A stretch of 38,406 bases of DNA from Candidatus Bathyarchaeota archaeon (GCA_005888755.1 VBBQ01000040.1:1-38406); one strand, 5' to 3'. Shown: positions 20,532 through 29,544, counted from the stretch's first letter. The notes: generated by a model from the sequence alone, not told the origin. Numbers and translations are program-made.

Positions 20532-21626
20532 CTAGACTTCGATCTTTCCTTCAACGAGTAGCGGTCTTCCGTCAACTTCCACGGTGGCCTTGCTGAGGGT
20601 CTGGGAGTATCCAACAGTCGTGTCGTTGTCCCCTCCATAGTCCTTGTTGGACCCGATCCCGATGGTGACGCCCCCGAGAGCGAGTTCGTCGATACTGATC
20701 AGACCGATGGGTTGAGCCTTGGGATTGATCCCGATGGAGAACCAGCCAAGGCGGTCCTTGTCGCCTGTCGCGCCGCGGTACATGCCGGCGAACGCGTTGA
20801 GATTTTCCTTTGCATCGAAGGATGCTAGCTTTCCGTTTCGGAAACTCATTGTGAAACCCTTTAGCATCTTTCCCATCAAAGCCTGAGAAGTGTCAAAGAG
20901 GACAGTCCCCTCGGCGCTGGATTCAATGGGTGCCACCAGAACACTTCCCGAGGGTAGAGACTCGGTAAAGTTCCCCTTGGAAACATCCTCCTGATCGATT
21001 ATCCCGTCCCGCACGTGGACAGGACGATCGCGGATGGCAAACGTCAAGTCCGTGCCGTTGCTATGACTGACGTGAACCTTGCTTGCGTTATGAAGCTTGG
21101 AGGCCAGGTTCTGGCCGAGCGCTGCCATCTTCTGCATGTCAACGTCTATCGCCTGGTCGTTGTTGCTGCGCCAATTAGACAGGTCGAAACCGTAGTTTAG
21201 GGCGCGTTCGGGGGTGATGTAGCCCACGGGGAGGTACGCTGTCCGGATTTTTCGCTCTCGCAACTTCTCCATTACGGGCTTCTCTGATTCGAAAGACTTG
21301 GAAAAGCGCTCTCCTGGAGCCATCGTCAGAACCTTCGGGTCTTTGGGACCGAACAGGACGACCTGCGCGTCAATCTGATCGAGTAGTGAGAGCATGGCTC
21401 GCGGGGTCTTCCCGTAGTATTTTTCGGGAAGAGTGGTGAAGTAGTTGAGGAAAGAGTTCTGCGTAGTGAGATTCACAAACGGTATGGCTCCGACCTCGTA
21501 AACCTCCTGAGAGAGTGAGTCGGACAGGTCGAGCGTGTGGTCCCAAGTCTGGATCAGTACCTGTTCGTCTTCCTTGACCTGTAGGCATTCCTTAACGACT
21601 TTCCTAGCTATCGGAATATTGGGCAT
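20532..21626 (-). CDS. M29-family (aminopeptidase T-like) protein, metal ligands apparently altered
   Basis: 364 residues from an ATG, close to the usual length of M29 enzymes. Family landmarks are EDEQVLIQTWDHT near the start, NASKVHVSHSNGTDLTFAIR in the middle, LPSGSVLVAPIESSAEGTV, and the C-terminal LGWFSIGINPKA, LALGGVTIGIGSN and YGGDNDTTVGYSQTL. In active M29 peptidases the last segments normally carry Glu, His and a His-x-Asp pair as metal ligands. Here I read Trp-Phe, Thr and Gly-Tyr-Ser instead. The protein may therefore be inactive as a peptidase or use another metal site; this rests on memory of the motifs, not on an alignment. It converges with the DsbA-like gene. Confidence 0.75.
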   Translation of the reverse strand: MPNIPIARKVVKECLQVKEDEQVLIQTWDHTLDLSDSLSQEVYEVGAIPFVNLTTQNSFLNYFTTLPEKYYGKTPRAMLSLLDQIDAQVVLFGPKDPKVLTMAPGERFSKSFESEKPVMEKLRERKIRTAYLPVGYITPERALNYGFDLSNWRSNNDQAIDVDMQKMAALGQNLASKLHNASKVHVSHSNGTDLTFAIRDRPVHVRDGIIDQEDVSKGNFTESLPSGSVLVAPIESSAEGTVLFDTSQALMGKMLKGFTMSFRNGKLASFDAKENLNAFAGMYRGATGDKDRLGWFSIGINPKAQPIGLISIDELALGGVTIGIGSNKDYGGDNDTTVGYSQTLSKATVEVDGRPLLVEGKIEV

Positions 21627-21767
21627 GTGCAGAAATTCACAGTTTTTGTCTCAGCGTGATAAGTAGTTAACAATTTCCATTCATGATTATCGAGTATTGC
21701 ATCGGGTAGGCCCTTCCAGTGGCAATCTGTCCGGGAGCATCCCGGAGAGCCCAATCTTGCGGATCTG

Positions 21768-22238
21768 CTAAACCGCGGGCACTTTCTCTGCTTGGGTCTC
21801 TGTTGTTAGAGTCACGCCGAGCTGTTTCAGCAGTCCTACTAAGTCGTAGAAGAGTTTCTCCTCGACAATTTCGTTGTTCTTCCACTGTGCAACCGTGCAG
21901 AACTCGAGTTCGAATTTCTTGTTGGTCGCAAGGATCATTCGCCCATCTGGGCCCATGAACGGTCCGATGTTCTTGCCCGTCCATCTGGCCACTGAACACG
22001 TGTAGCCGCCGTAGCCGAAGAGGATCTTGTAGGGATTGTTATCGAGATGATTGTCAAATGCCTTGAAGAACTCAACAGATTCATTATGATGCGCGTGCCG
22101 TCCTCTCGTTGGCTCTGGTTGGCCGGGCCAGTACACTGCAACGTTCTCAGAATGACGCTTCATGAACGTTTCCCAATCTTTGGCATTCCAAGCATTGTCT
22201 AGTGTCTGCATCAGTCGCAGGTTTTCTTCAACGCCCAT
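21768..22238 (-). CDS. SnoaL-like (NTF2-fold) ester cyclase family protein
   Basis: 156 residues from an ATG. The N-terminus (ENLRLMQTLDNAWNAKDWETFMKRHSENVAVYWPG) and the central GRHAHHNESVEFFKAF are typical of SnoaL-like/ester-cyclase NTF2-fold proteins. The C-terminal strand contains KFELEFCTVAQWKNNEIVEEKLFYD. The pocket has several histidines but the substrate is unknown. It is single and divergent from the zinc-ribbon gene at 22394. A second NTF2-fold protein is at 33281-33682. Confidence 0.8.
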   Translation of the reverse strand: MGVEENLRLMQTLDNAWNAKDWETFMKRHSENVAVYWPGQPEPTRGRHAHHNESVEFFKAFDNHLDNNPYKILFGYGGYTCSVARWTGKNIGPFMGPDGRMILATNKKFELEFCTVAQWKNNEIVEEKLFYDLVGLLKQLGVTLTTETQAEKVPAV

Positions 22239-22393
22239 TCCAAATACTCACCTCGTAGATTACCAACTAGGTGCCGGTTGAACTATTATCATTATTCATC
22301 GTATCCCCTCCAAGCTTGCAAGTTCACTCGACAAATGCTTTCACATTTCCTCCCATCTCCTCCTTAATCGCTCCCACTCATTTCCCCCTCCTC

Positions 22394-22585
22394 ATGCGAT
22401 TGGCGATAGTCAAGGAGGTCATGTGGTGCTGGAGTTGCAACAAAGTCATGGAACACGAAGTTAGCAATCACCCTGGCTCGGCTGGTGGATGGGTCACTAT
22501 CGTCTGCAAAGCTTGCAGAGCAACGCAAGTAGAGCAGTTATGGAAAGACGGAACGATACGAGACTCTCTCAGAGGCCAAATCTAG
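22394..22585 (+). CDS. Small zinc-ribbon protein
   Basis: 63 residues from the ATG at 22394. A longer frame starts at 22271, but its first 40 residues are low-complexity and look non-coding; an ATG at 22421 is also possible. Two CxxC knuckles (C12-x2-C15 and C38-x2-C41) separated by about 22 residues form a zinc ribbon, with GGWVTIVCKACRATQ at the second knuckle. The rest is a short amphipathic tail. A nucleic-acid or protein-binding role is likely but unproven. Confidence 0.6.
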   Translation: MRLAIVKEVMWCWSCNKVMEHEVSNHPGSAGGWVTIVCKACRATQVEQLWKDGTIRDSLRGQI

Positions 22586-22630
22586 AGTGATCATGTCCCG
22601 AAAGAGCAAGTCGCCAGAGCGATACCTATA

Positions 22631-22654
22631 GGCGGAAGCTTGAGGGAAGCCGCC
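22631..22654. terminator. Hairpin between convergent genes
   Basis: GGCGG (22631-22635) pairs with CCGCC (22650-22654), with an inner CTT/AAG step around a GAGGG loop. It lies between the stops of the zinc-ribbon gene and pit and could stop transcription from both sides or protect 3' ends. There is no long T-run. Confidence 0.35.
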
Positions 22655-22665
22655 ATCAATCTTGC

Positions 22666-23676
22666 CTAGCTGAGGCCTGCGAGGCTCAGAACATAGTATG
22701 ATAGGCCGGCTATTGCGGCCGCGGCGGGAATCGTGAGGACCCACGCGTACACTATTCTACGGGCCACTCCCCATCTCACGGCTGAGAGTCTGCGCGTCGA
22801 ACCGACGCCCATGATCGCCCCAGCTATGGTGTGAGTTGTGCTCACGGGGATTCCAAGGGATGCGGTGGCGAAAAGTGTTGAGGCAGCCGCGGTTTCAGCG
22901 CTGAACCCGCCGAAAGGGTGCAGCTTTGTGATCTTCATGCCCATTGTGCGAACGATCCTCCATCCTCCGAAGTAGGTTCCAAAACCCATCGCGGTGCCAG
23001 CCAACACTATGACGTAGAATGGGACATAGAATGTTGAGCCTAACAATCCCTGCGCGAAAAGAAGGGCCGCTATGATTCCCATTGTCTTTTGCGCATCGTT
23101 CGTTCCGTGCCCTAGACTGTAAAGCGCCGCAGATACAAGTTGCAGCCGTCGGAAAGCGTGATCGGATGTGGAACGGGAATATCGCATGGCAATTCTCACT
23201 GTTAGTAGGACCAGGCCAATGGCGGCGAAGAAGCCGATCACGGGAGACAAGACTATGAAGTACGCTATCTTGCTGACGCCAGCGACCTGGACTACGCCCC
23301 AACCTCCCTTCACGACCCCTGCGCCAATGAGGCCGCCCACCAGGGCGTGAGATGAACTCGTTGGCAGTCCAAACCACCATGTTATGACGTCCCAAGAGAT
23401 GGCACCTGTGAGAACGGCAAGAAGCAGCCACGCGGTGACTATCTTCGGGTCTATGGTTCCCTTACCGATGGTAGATGCGACGTTGACTCCAAAGACGAAG
23501 GCCGCGACGAAATTGAAGAACGCAGCCCAGAGCACAGCGACACGGGGAGTAAGAACCCTTGTGGAGACGACAGTTGCAACGGAATTCGCCGCGTCGTGAA
23601 ACCCGTTCATGAAGTCAAACCCTAAGGCAACCACAATCACTAGGACAACTATCTCAAACGATACTGCAGCGGACAC
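22666..23676 (-). CDS. pit: Inorganic phosphate transporter, PiT family
   Basis: 336 residues from an ATG. It carries both inverted-repeat signatures of PiT permeases: GFHDAANS near residue 25 with GLPTSSSHALVGGLIG near 103, and GHGTNDAQKTMGII with GIPVSTTHTIAGAIMG in the second half. About ten membrane helices span the length. It takes up phosphate (or metal-phosphate) driven by H+ or Na+. It lies 16 bases downstream of the PhoU-like DUF47 gene, the classic two-gene arrangement. Confidence 0.95.
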   Translation of the reverse strand: MSAAVSFEIVVLVIVVALGFDFMNGFHDAANSVATVVSTRVLTPRVAVLWAAFFNFVAAFVFGVNVASTIGKGTIDPKIVTAWLLLAVLTGAISWDVITWWFGLPTSSSHALVGGLIGAGVVKGGWGVVQVAGVSKIAYFIVLSPVIGFFAAIGLVLLTVRIAMRYSRSTSDHAFRRLQLVSAALYSLGHGTNDAQKTMGIIAALLFAQGLLGSTFYVPFYVIVLAGTAMGFGTYFGGWRIVRTMGMKITKLHPFGGFSAETAAASTLFATASLGIPVSTTHTIAGAIMGVGSTRRLSAVRWGVARRIVYAWVLTIPAAAAIAGLSYYVLSLAGLS

Positions 23677-23692
23677 TGGGAGAACCTTCTTG

Positions 23693-24319
23693 CTAGGAAT
23701 ACTCCAGGATTATGTCCCGGATCACCTGGACAACATCCTCACACTTGTCGGTGATTGTCTCCATCAGTTCGTAGATCTCCTTGAACTTGATAATAGCGAT
23801 CGCGTCGGTCGTCTTGAAAAGGGCGGCGACCGACTCGTTCAGAACAACGTCAGCCTCGTTCTCTAAGGTGTCAACCTCAGTGCACCGAGCCTCAATCTCA
23901 GAGGCTTTGATTTTCTGAATACTAGCGAAGGCGAAGTCGATTTCCCGGACCGACTTCAAAACCAGGTCGGCGAACCGTCTCATCGGCTCCGTTGGTGAAT
24001 CGACCTCGTAGAGAAAGAGACGGTTGACAGCGGCGTAGATGTAGTCCAAGACATCGTCGTAGAGAGAAGCCAGCTTGCTAATGTCTTCTCTATCGATGGG
24101 AGTGATGAAAGTCTTCACGAGACGGTCATAGATTGAATGAACGATCTCGTCTCCGTGATGTTCAATGTCCTTTAACTTGTTCCTCTTATCCGCCAAATGA
24201 TCGAAGTTCTGGATCAACTCGTTGAAAGCTACGGCTCCAGCCAAGACATTTTTCGATTCTTCCTCGAGAAGCTGAAAGAAGATCTTCTCTCGGGGTATGA
24301 GAAGCTCTCTTAGGCCCAT
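23693..24319 (-). CDS. DUF47 PhoU-like accessory protein of the phosphate transporter
   Basis: 208 residues from the ATG at complement 24317-24319. A longer form from 24346 is unlikely because a TATA-like box at 24349-24358 would sit seven bases from it. It is all helical and begins LRELLIPREKIFFQLLEEESKN. It has the two PhoU-like acidic repeats DIEHHGDEIVHSIYDRL and TLENEADVVLNESVAAL, which bind metal clusters in this fold. It is the first gene of the operon with pit and is thought to regulate phosphate uptake. Confidence 0.9.
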   Translation of the reverse strand: MGLRELLIPREKIFFQLLEEESKNVLAGAVAFNELIQNFDHLADKRNKLKDIEHHGDEIVHSIYDRLVKTFITPIDREDISKLASLYDDVLDYIYAAVNRLFLYEVDSPTEPMRRFADLVLKSVREIDFAFASIQKIKASEIEARCTEVDTLENEADVVLNESVAALFKTTDAIAIIKFKEIYELMETITDKCEDVVQVIRDIILEYS

Positions 24320-24348
24320 GGAACAACGAGAGGGGCGCGACACCACCC

Positions 24349-24358
24349 GGATAAATCG
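24349..24358 (-). promoter_or_regulatory. TATA-like box of the DUF47-pit operon
   Basis: On the minus strand CGATTTATCC is centred about 34 bases before the ATG at 24319 and supports that start over the one at 24346. Confidence 0.5.
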
Positions 24359-24426
24359 TTTCAGTTACGAGAACAGTGGGGAACGTCGTCTGATTGCTTA
24401 CCATGGCGTGAAACCGGGAAAATAGA

Positions 24427-24436
24427 CCTTATACAG
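24427..24436 (+). promoter_or_regulatory. TATA-like box of the MFS transporter gene
   Basis: CCTTATACAG is centred about 54 bases before the GTG at 24485, which would leave a leader of about 27 bases. Confidence 0.35.
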
Positions 24437-24484
24437 GAATTCCCTCAGCGCACGTTTCACTTAGCCGGAAAAAGCGGGGGCTGT

Positions 24485-25939
24485 GTGATGGAATACAAGT
24501 ACACTGTACTGACGAACACGACTATTGGCGCGTTCATGTCCCAGCTTGATGGGAACATTGTCCTCATCGCACTGCCAACGATTACTCGAACATTACATGC
24601 TTCCGCCTTCGAAGCCCTCTGGGTCCTGATGGGCTACATTCTCATGACTGCTGTTCTGCTACTCTTGTTCGGCCGACTGGCCGACATGTACGGAAAGGTG
24701 CGTCTCTACAACCTCGGCTTCCTCATTTTCACGATCGGCTCAGGGCTTTGCAGTCTTGCTACCACCGGGACGATTCTGGTTTTCTTCCGTCTCGTCCAGG
24801 GAGTAGGCGCCGCGCTCATCTGGGCCAACAACGCGGCGATTTTGACAGACGCGTTTCCTCCCAACGAGCGGGGACGCGCGATCGGGGTCAATCTCGTAGC
24901 AGGTATCAGCGGATCCGTAATTGGCCTCATACTAGGCGGGGTCCTGACGGTGGCGTTGGGCTGGCAGTCCATATTCTGGATAAACCTCCCAATAGGAGCA
25001 TTCGCGACGTTCTGGGCTTACAAGAAACTCCGGGAACTCGGAACTGTCAAGCATGAAAGAATAGATCTCCCGGGGAATCTGCTGTTCGCAGGAGGATTGT
25101 CCGTCTTCCTCATCGGGCTCACCCTTGGAGCCCTAACAGGATACACTCTCCTCGACATAGGGCTAATGATCGTGGGCTTGATCTCGCTCGCAGGGTTTGG
25201 CTATGTGGAGCTAAGAGTCCCGACTCCGCTGATGGATTTGAACCTGTTCAAGATCAGACCGTTTACCGCTGGAATACTGAGCAACTTCCTCGCCTCTATC
25301 TCAAGGAGTGGAATCTCACTCGTGCTGACCATCTTCTTTCAGGGAGCGTTGCTTTACGATGCGCTGACCGCTGGCATTCTTCTGATCCCGTTCGCAGTAG
25401 CCTTCGTTACCGTTGGACCCTTGAGCGGTTTTCTCTCCGACAAGTACGGGGCCAGAGGTTTTACCACAGGAGGTCTATTGATATCATCGGCAGCACTGTT
25501 CGGCTTCGCTATAGTCCCCGGAGAAGCATCCTACCCGATTCTAGCACTGCTCATGGTTGTTAGCGGGATAGGCGGCGGAATGTTCGTCGCACCGAACATA
25601 AGCTCGATCATGAACGCAACCCCGGTGACGAGGAGAGGTGTCGCCTCAGGAATATCGGCCACACTTGTTACCACTGGAGCTCTTCTCAGCCTTTCTGTTG
25701 CGTTCGTTGTCTTGGCGACAAGTATTCCACTGAATGTTCTTCAAGCCGTCTTTGCAGGCGAGACCCCCATGGGCTCGACGGCATCAAACAACATTGCTCT
25801 GTTCGTGGGTCCAATGCACACGACCTTCCTGATCATGGGGATCATGAGCCTGGTCGCAGTCATTCCGTCGGCGCTAAGAGGTCAGAAGTTTGCAGGTGTA
25901 CCAGAATCACAAGCTGTCAATGCGGAGCCAATAGGATAG
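24485..25939 (+). CDS. MFS transporter, DHA2 (14-helix drug/H+ antiporter) family
   Basis: 484 residues from GTG (an ATG follows immediately). The N-terminal helix contains SQLDGNIVLIALPTITRTL, the D-x-x-I/V-VNVALP-like motif of DHA2 exporters. Motif A is GRLADMYGKVRLYNLG between helices 2 and 3. Motif C-like GVNLVAGISGSVIGLILGG lies in helix 5. Length and hydrophobicity suit 14 membrane helices. It would export drugs or metabolites in exchange for protons. It stands alone and no regulator is adjacent. Confidence 0.9.
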   Translation: MMEYKYTVLTNTTIGAFMSQLDGNIVLIALPTITRTLHASAFEALWVLMGYILMTAVLLLLFGRLADMYGKVRLYNLGFLIFTIGSGLCSLATTGTILVFFRLVQGVGAALIWANNAAILTDAFPPNERGRAIGVNLVAGISGSVIGLILGGVLTVALGWQSIFWINLPIGAFATFWAYKKLRELGTVKHERIDLPGNLLFAGGLSVFLIGLTLGALTGYTLLDIGLMIVGLISLAGFGYVELRVPTPLMDLNLFKIRPFTAGILSNFLASISRSGISLVLTIFFQGALLYDALTAGILLIPFAVAFVTVGPLSGFLSDKYGARGFTTGGLLISSAALFGFAIVPGEASYPILALLMVVSGIGGGMFVAPNISSIMNATPVTRRGVASGISATLVTTGALLSLSVAFVVLATSIPLNVLQAVFAGETPMGSTASNNIALFVGPMHTTFLIMGIMSLVAVIPSALRGQKFAGVPESQAVNAEPIG

Positions 25940-26011
25940 CTATCCAACTTCGACGTTTCCTCGAATTCCTAAGCTCTTGAGTTGCGTCGCGAGAATATAC
26001 TTCGGCCTGCT

Positions 26012-26494
26012 CTAGCGCTTCCACGTCGGCGCGAGAGTTTTGCCGAAGAAGGCCCTAACGCTGGATTTCATAAGATAACGGATAACCAGCAAATTGACCC
26101 CAAGACTGACGAAGCTGAAATAGTTTCCAAAAACTATCTGGATGACAGAATTGATGATAGACAGAACCAGGATTGCAATCCCCACGTTCCAGGCCCAGCT
26201 CTTTCCAGAGAGTACGCCAACACCCACGGCGAACCAGAAAATACCAACGAGCATAGAGAAGACGCCAAGAGTAGCTAGGATCGTGGCGACATTGGCTGTT
26301 GTGACATATGTGACCAGTTGAGGGTACCCCTGTGAAGTCAGAAAATCTTTGAGTGATATAGTAATTGTTCCAACAACAAGGGATGCAACTAGAAGAGCGA
26401 CGCCTGCCACCAATCCGGCGATACCCGCAAGAATTGCCAGAGCACCAAGTATGGTCAGTCCCTCAGGCCTATGACGTACCGGCGTGACTTCCAT
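26012..26494 (-). CDS. Four-helix membrane protein (RPxGLTILG type)
   Basis: 160 residues from an ATG. The start RPEGLTILGALAILAGIAGL is a common opening of small membrane proteins in archaea and bacteria (DUF2127-like in general appearance). Four hydrophobic helices lie at about residues 13-38, 68-92, 97-118 and 120-140. A short extracellular loop (SQGYPQLVTYVTTA) and a basic C-terminus complete it. Function unknown. Its promoter region shares an inverted repeat with the next, divergent gene. Confidence 0.6.
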   Translation of the reverse strand: MEVTPVRHRPEGLTILGALAILAGIAGLVAGVALLVASLVVGTITISLKDFLTSQGYPQLVTYVTTANVATILATLGVFSMLVGIFWFAVGVGVLSGKSWAWNVGIAILVLSIINSVIQIVFGNYFSFVSLGVNLLVIRYLMKSSVRAFFGKTLAPTWKR

Positions 26495-26495
26495 G

Positions 26496-26592
26496 GGTTG
26501 TAACCAGCAGCAACTGTTCGTAGGTTGCTACTAAAAGGATTTTAACTAAACATACGCTAAAAAGTAACAGCAATCCAAGTATTGTTACAACC
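26496..26592. repeat. Spaced 9-bp inverted repeat in a divergent promoter region
   Basis: GGTTGTAAC (26496-26504) is the exact reverse complement of GTTACAACC (26584-26592). A/T-rich stretches between them (for example CTACTAAAAGGATTTT near 26528) could be the minus-strand TATA-like box. The layout would suit an operator pair. Confidence 0.35.
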
Positions 26593-26666
26593 TGTTATTC
26601 GAGCCCATCAGGTTCTGAACATGATCTTAGGGTTAAGATCCCGAAGAAGGAGGTTGTGGCGACCGG

Positions 26667-26676
26667 TTCTATAAGG
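26667..26676 (+). promoter_or_regulatory. TATA-like box of the 26700 gene
   Basis: TTCTATAAGG is centred 28 bases before the TTG at 26700, supporting that TTG as the leaderless start. Confidence 0.6.
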
Positions 26677-26699
26677 GAAAGGCTTCTGTACTGTCTTGT

Positions 26700-27764
26700 T
26701 TGGGAGTTTCCTTGCACGGTCCCACAATCGTTTCTTGGCCGTCGCTGGTTCGCCGGGCCGCGGGGTTGAGACTTCCTTTCTGGCTATGGGCGGTCATCAT
26801 CGGGTTCGTTCCCACTAGGCTACTTGCAACTCTCGACTACCTCATCGTGCCCCCCGCCGGGCTCGGGGGCTACTTCCTAGACACCGCCCTAGTCCTATCG
26901 CTCTTCCTTGTTTACTTCGTCTACGCCATCCATTTCATTTCTAAGAGAATGGAACGGCTAGACAACTATGTCACACAGATGAATCCTGACCAGCCCGTCA
27001 ACGCCCTTAGGATACCGTTCCGGCTCGCGAACGTCTTCGCAGTTTGGGTCGTACTCCTTCTTGCTATCACTCTTCTCTTCGGCCTCCCGAGTCCTGCAGC
27101 AATCTTCTCTGAACATATCACTGTCATCGCATACTTCTTTTTCATACTAGCTTCCTTTCTATGGATCTACGGCTACTCAATGTACGTTATTCACCGGGCC
27201 GGCAAACTTCCGTTGCGGCTCAAACCGTTCACCGAGGATAGAACTCTCGGGTTAAGGCCGTTCGGGTCTGCCTCGCTTAGGTTGGCCAGTATTTACGCGG
27301 TTTTCCCGGTCACGTGGACTTTCGTGGAGCTGGTAAGTATCGATGTTGAGATTCCGGGAGGACTTGCGATTACCTTTGCTCCCATTAGACTTACCGACAT
27401 CATTTTCAGCGTGGGGCTTATCCTCGTCGGTATCGTCCTGTTCTTCCTGCCTCTGCTCAGTATCCGTAAGAGACTTCTGGACGCTAAGCGTCAGGAGCTC
27501 AGTTGGGTAACCCCTCGATACACAACTGTCATCGCGAAGCTCAAGGAGCAAGTCCCAAAGACAGCCCAGGAAGACAAAGCAAACCAGACCCAAGCCCTAG
27601 CTGACGAGCTGACAATCGTGCGTCAGATACAACAAGACATACAGAGAATTCAGTCTTGGCCATTTGACGTCGGCGTCGTCAGCAGGCTTGCGACGATCCT
27701 CGTCGTTCCTCCCATTCTCGGTGTCCTCGCTAGGGTCCTAATCCTCGTCTTCCTTCACTTGTGA
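26700..27764 (+). CDS. Six-helix membrane protein with C-terminal coiled coil
   Basis: 354 residues from a TTG start supported by the TATA-like box at 26667-26676. About four helices lie in the first half (around residues 27-44, 57-80, 107-125 and 137-160). Two more lie at about 200-220 and 240-262. A long charged helical stretch follows (LKEQVPKTAQEDKANQTQAL to RQIQQDIQRIQSW), probably a coiled coil, and then a last hydrophobic segment (LATILVVPPILGVLARVLIL). I do not recognise the family. The coiled coil suggests oligomerisation. Confidence 0.65.
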   Translation: MGVSLHGPTIVSWPSLVRRAAGLRLPFWLWAVIIGFVPTRLLATLDYLIVPPAGLGGYFLDTALVLSLFLVYFVYAIHFISKRMERLDNYVTQMNPDQPVNALRIPFRLANVFAVWVVLLLAITLLFGLPSPAAIFSEHITVIAYFFFILASFLWIYGYSMYVIHRAGKLPLRLKPFTEDRTLGLRPFGSASLRLASIYAVFPVTWTFVELVSIDVEIPGGLAITFAPIRLTDIIFSVGLILVGIVLFFLPLLSIRKRLLDAKRQELSWVTPRYTTVIAKLKEQVPKTAQEDKANQTQALADELTIVRQIQQDIQRIQSWPFDVGVVSRLATILVVPPILGVLARVLILVFLHL

Positions 27765-27839
27765 AAAGTGGTCAATTGGGCATTTGCTGCTTAATCGATC
27801 TGAATGGCTGTACGCGATCTCCTTCTCTGAAGACCAGGG

Positions 27840-28772
27840 TTAGTTCGTATAGTGTTCGTGGGGGTGTTCGTGGGGGTCGACTATTGGGACTGGCGTTACG
27901 ATCAGCCTCCGCAGGCCTCTGATTCCAGTCTTGACCGACGCTTCCAGTTCAGTGGCGACTTCGTGAGCCTCGTTCAACGTCATATTCCCTTCAACCTCTA
28001 CTTCGAGGGCTCCTATTATGAATGGGCCGGCTCTCCGTAGCCTCAGGTCTCTTATTCCCCTAACATCAGCGTGGGATCTTATCAGACGTTCTATTTCGTG
28101 AGAGAGTTCTGGCTCGTGGAACTCGTCAAGGAGGACCAAGGAGGATTCTCGCAACGCCACGTAGGCGACCGTAAGTATGTAGACTGCTACCAGCATTCCT
28201 CCAATCGCGTCCGCGAAGTGAATTCCAAAGGATGCGACGAGGACGCTAGCGAAGGCTACGAACGACGAGGACGCGTCTTTTATTGAATTTCTCGCGTCAA
28301 GTTTCAGAGACGTCAAGCTGTACTTGTTGGCTACCTTGCGCATCTGGAGGGCACGGTAGAGGGAGCCCAAGCCTGCGGCTAGAAGAACAACCAGAGCGGT
28401 AAGAGGGAGCGTAAGAGGTACAGGATTCTGGAGGGCTCTGTAGGAGCGGAGGAAAATGTATCCTGAGACTGCTACAAGAACGATGGCCGTGATCAGGCCT
28501 GTGAAGCTTTCTACCTTGTAGTAGCCGAATTGGAACCTACGAGTGGGCTTACGCCGTGAGATACGGAGACCGGCCCAGACAAAGAAGCTCACTACGGCAT
28601 CGGAGATGGAGTCTATGCCATCGGCGAGGAGGGCGATGCTTCCACTGATCAGGCTGAAGGCGATCTCAACAATGCCAAGCGCCAACAGAGTCCATATGGA
28701 AATCTTGGCAATCCTTTCTCCTTCCTGGAAACCGCGGGTTTCGTCATCCAACCCTCGTCCGTTTGCCCCCAC
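27840..28772 (-). CDS. Cation diffusion facilitator (CDF) metal transporter
   Basis: 310 residues from an in-frame start at complement 28772. Six membrane helices carry the CDF pattern: SGSIALLADGIDSISDAV in helix 2 (D51, D54, D58), GYYKVESFTGLI between helices 2 and 3, LKLDARNSIKDASSS, and HFADAIGGMLVAVYIL in helix 5. The soluble C-terminal dimerisation domain (about residues 215-295) is followed by a histidine tail (PHEHPHEHYTN) that may bind metal. It exports divalent metals (Zn, Fe, Mn or Cd) in exchange for protons. It is divergent from the CBS-domain gene. Confidence 0.92.
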   Translation of the reverse strand: MGANGRGLDDETRGFQEGERIAKISIWTLLALGIVEIAFSLISGSIALLADGIDSISDAVVSFFVWAGLRISRRKPTRRFQFGYYKVESFTGLITAIVLVAVSGYIFLRSYRALQNPVPLTLPLTALVVLLAAGLGSLYRALQMRKVANKYSLTSLKLDARNSIKDASSSFVAFASVLVASFGIHFADAIGGMLVAVYILTVAYVALRESSLVLLDEFHEPELSHEIERLIRSHADVRGIRDLRLRRAGPFIIGALEVEVEGNMTLNEAHEVATELEASVKTGIRGLRRLIVTPVPIVDPHEHPHEHYTN

Positions 28773-28863
28773 TTCACTCTGCCGTGATTCGCTTGTGGGT
28801 GTATGTTGATTTAGCTTTGGACTAACGGCGAGGCTTACTATGTGGCCGATCTCTTTCGGTTAC

Positions 28864-28874
28864 CATTAATTATC
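28864..28874 (+). promoter_or_regulatory. TATA-like box of the CBS-domain gene
   Basis: CATTAATTATC is centred 27 bases before the ATG at 28896 and argues against the upstream GTG at 28842 as start. Confidence 0.6.
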
Positions 28875-28895
28875 GAGCCTTATCCTGTACTGGCT

Positions 28896-29327
28896 ATGGT
28901 CTTGGTCGCGAAGGACATTATCGAGAAGGAGTTTCTTTCTCTTTCACCCGAGACAACCGCACTGGAGGCCGCTCGACAGATGAAGGCAAAGAGACACGGC
29001 TTCGCCATAATCGCATCCCTCACCGGCAGTCCGGAGGGGATAGTTACTGAATGGGATTATCTCTCCAAAATTGTGGCTGAGGGAAAAGATCCCTCACATG
29101 TGAGATTGGGGGACATTATGACAAGCGATCTGGTATCTGTGAATGCGAATGTGGGGCTTGATCAGGTGGCGGAGCTGATGGCGCGGAAAGGGATCCGGAG
29201 AGTTCTAGTGTTAAAGGATAAGAGAGTTATCGGTGTGATCACCGCTAGCAGCATGCTCTCGAGACTGAAAGACTATGTTGACCAGGTCTCTTCCACGATA
29301 GCAAGGCTCCAGTCGCCAATGATGTAG
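28896..29327 (+). CDS. CBS-pair protein
   Basis: 143 residues from the ATG at 28896; a GTG at 28842 lies upstream of the probable TATA box and is discounted. The protein is almost entirely a tandem CBS pair. CBS1 is at about residues 3-60 (KDIIEKEFLSLSPETTALEAA, GIVTEWDYLSKI). CBS2 is at about 68-125 (LGDIMTSDLVSVNANVGLDQ, RKGIRRVLVL, VIGVITASSML). Such pairs bind adenosine nucleotides and sense energy state. It stands alone; divergence from the CDF transporter does not prove a link. Confidence 0.88.
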   Translation: MVLVAKDIIEKEFLSLSPETTALEAARQMKAKRHGFAIIASLTGSPEGIVTEWDYLSKIVAEGKDPSHVRLGDIMTSDLVSVNANVGLDQVAELMARKGIRRVLVLKDKRVIGVITASSMLSRLKDYVDQVSSTIARLQSPMM

Positions 29328-29544
29328 AACAGCCCGATCAGTTTCTAGAGGCGCTCCCCCTCGGAAGGCAGATTTTCAGGTCTCATCGAGTCTAGACACT
29401 AGAGAGGAAGTCTCGGAAGAAACCGCGTCTCAGGGTCATGGTCGCTTAGAGTTCTCCGGACTAGCTAGACTACTTTGTTTTCTTTCGAGACTATTGACCT
29501 AGAGAACATAAGGTGTTTGATGAGATGCCCAGTTGTGATGACCG

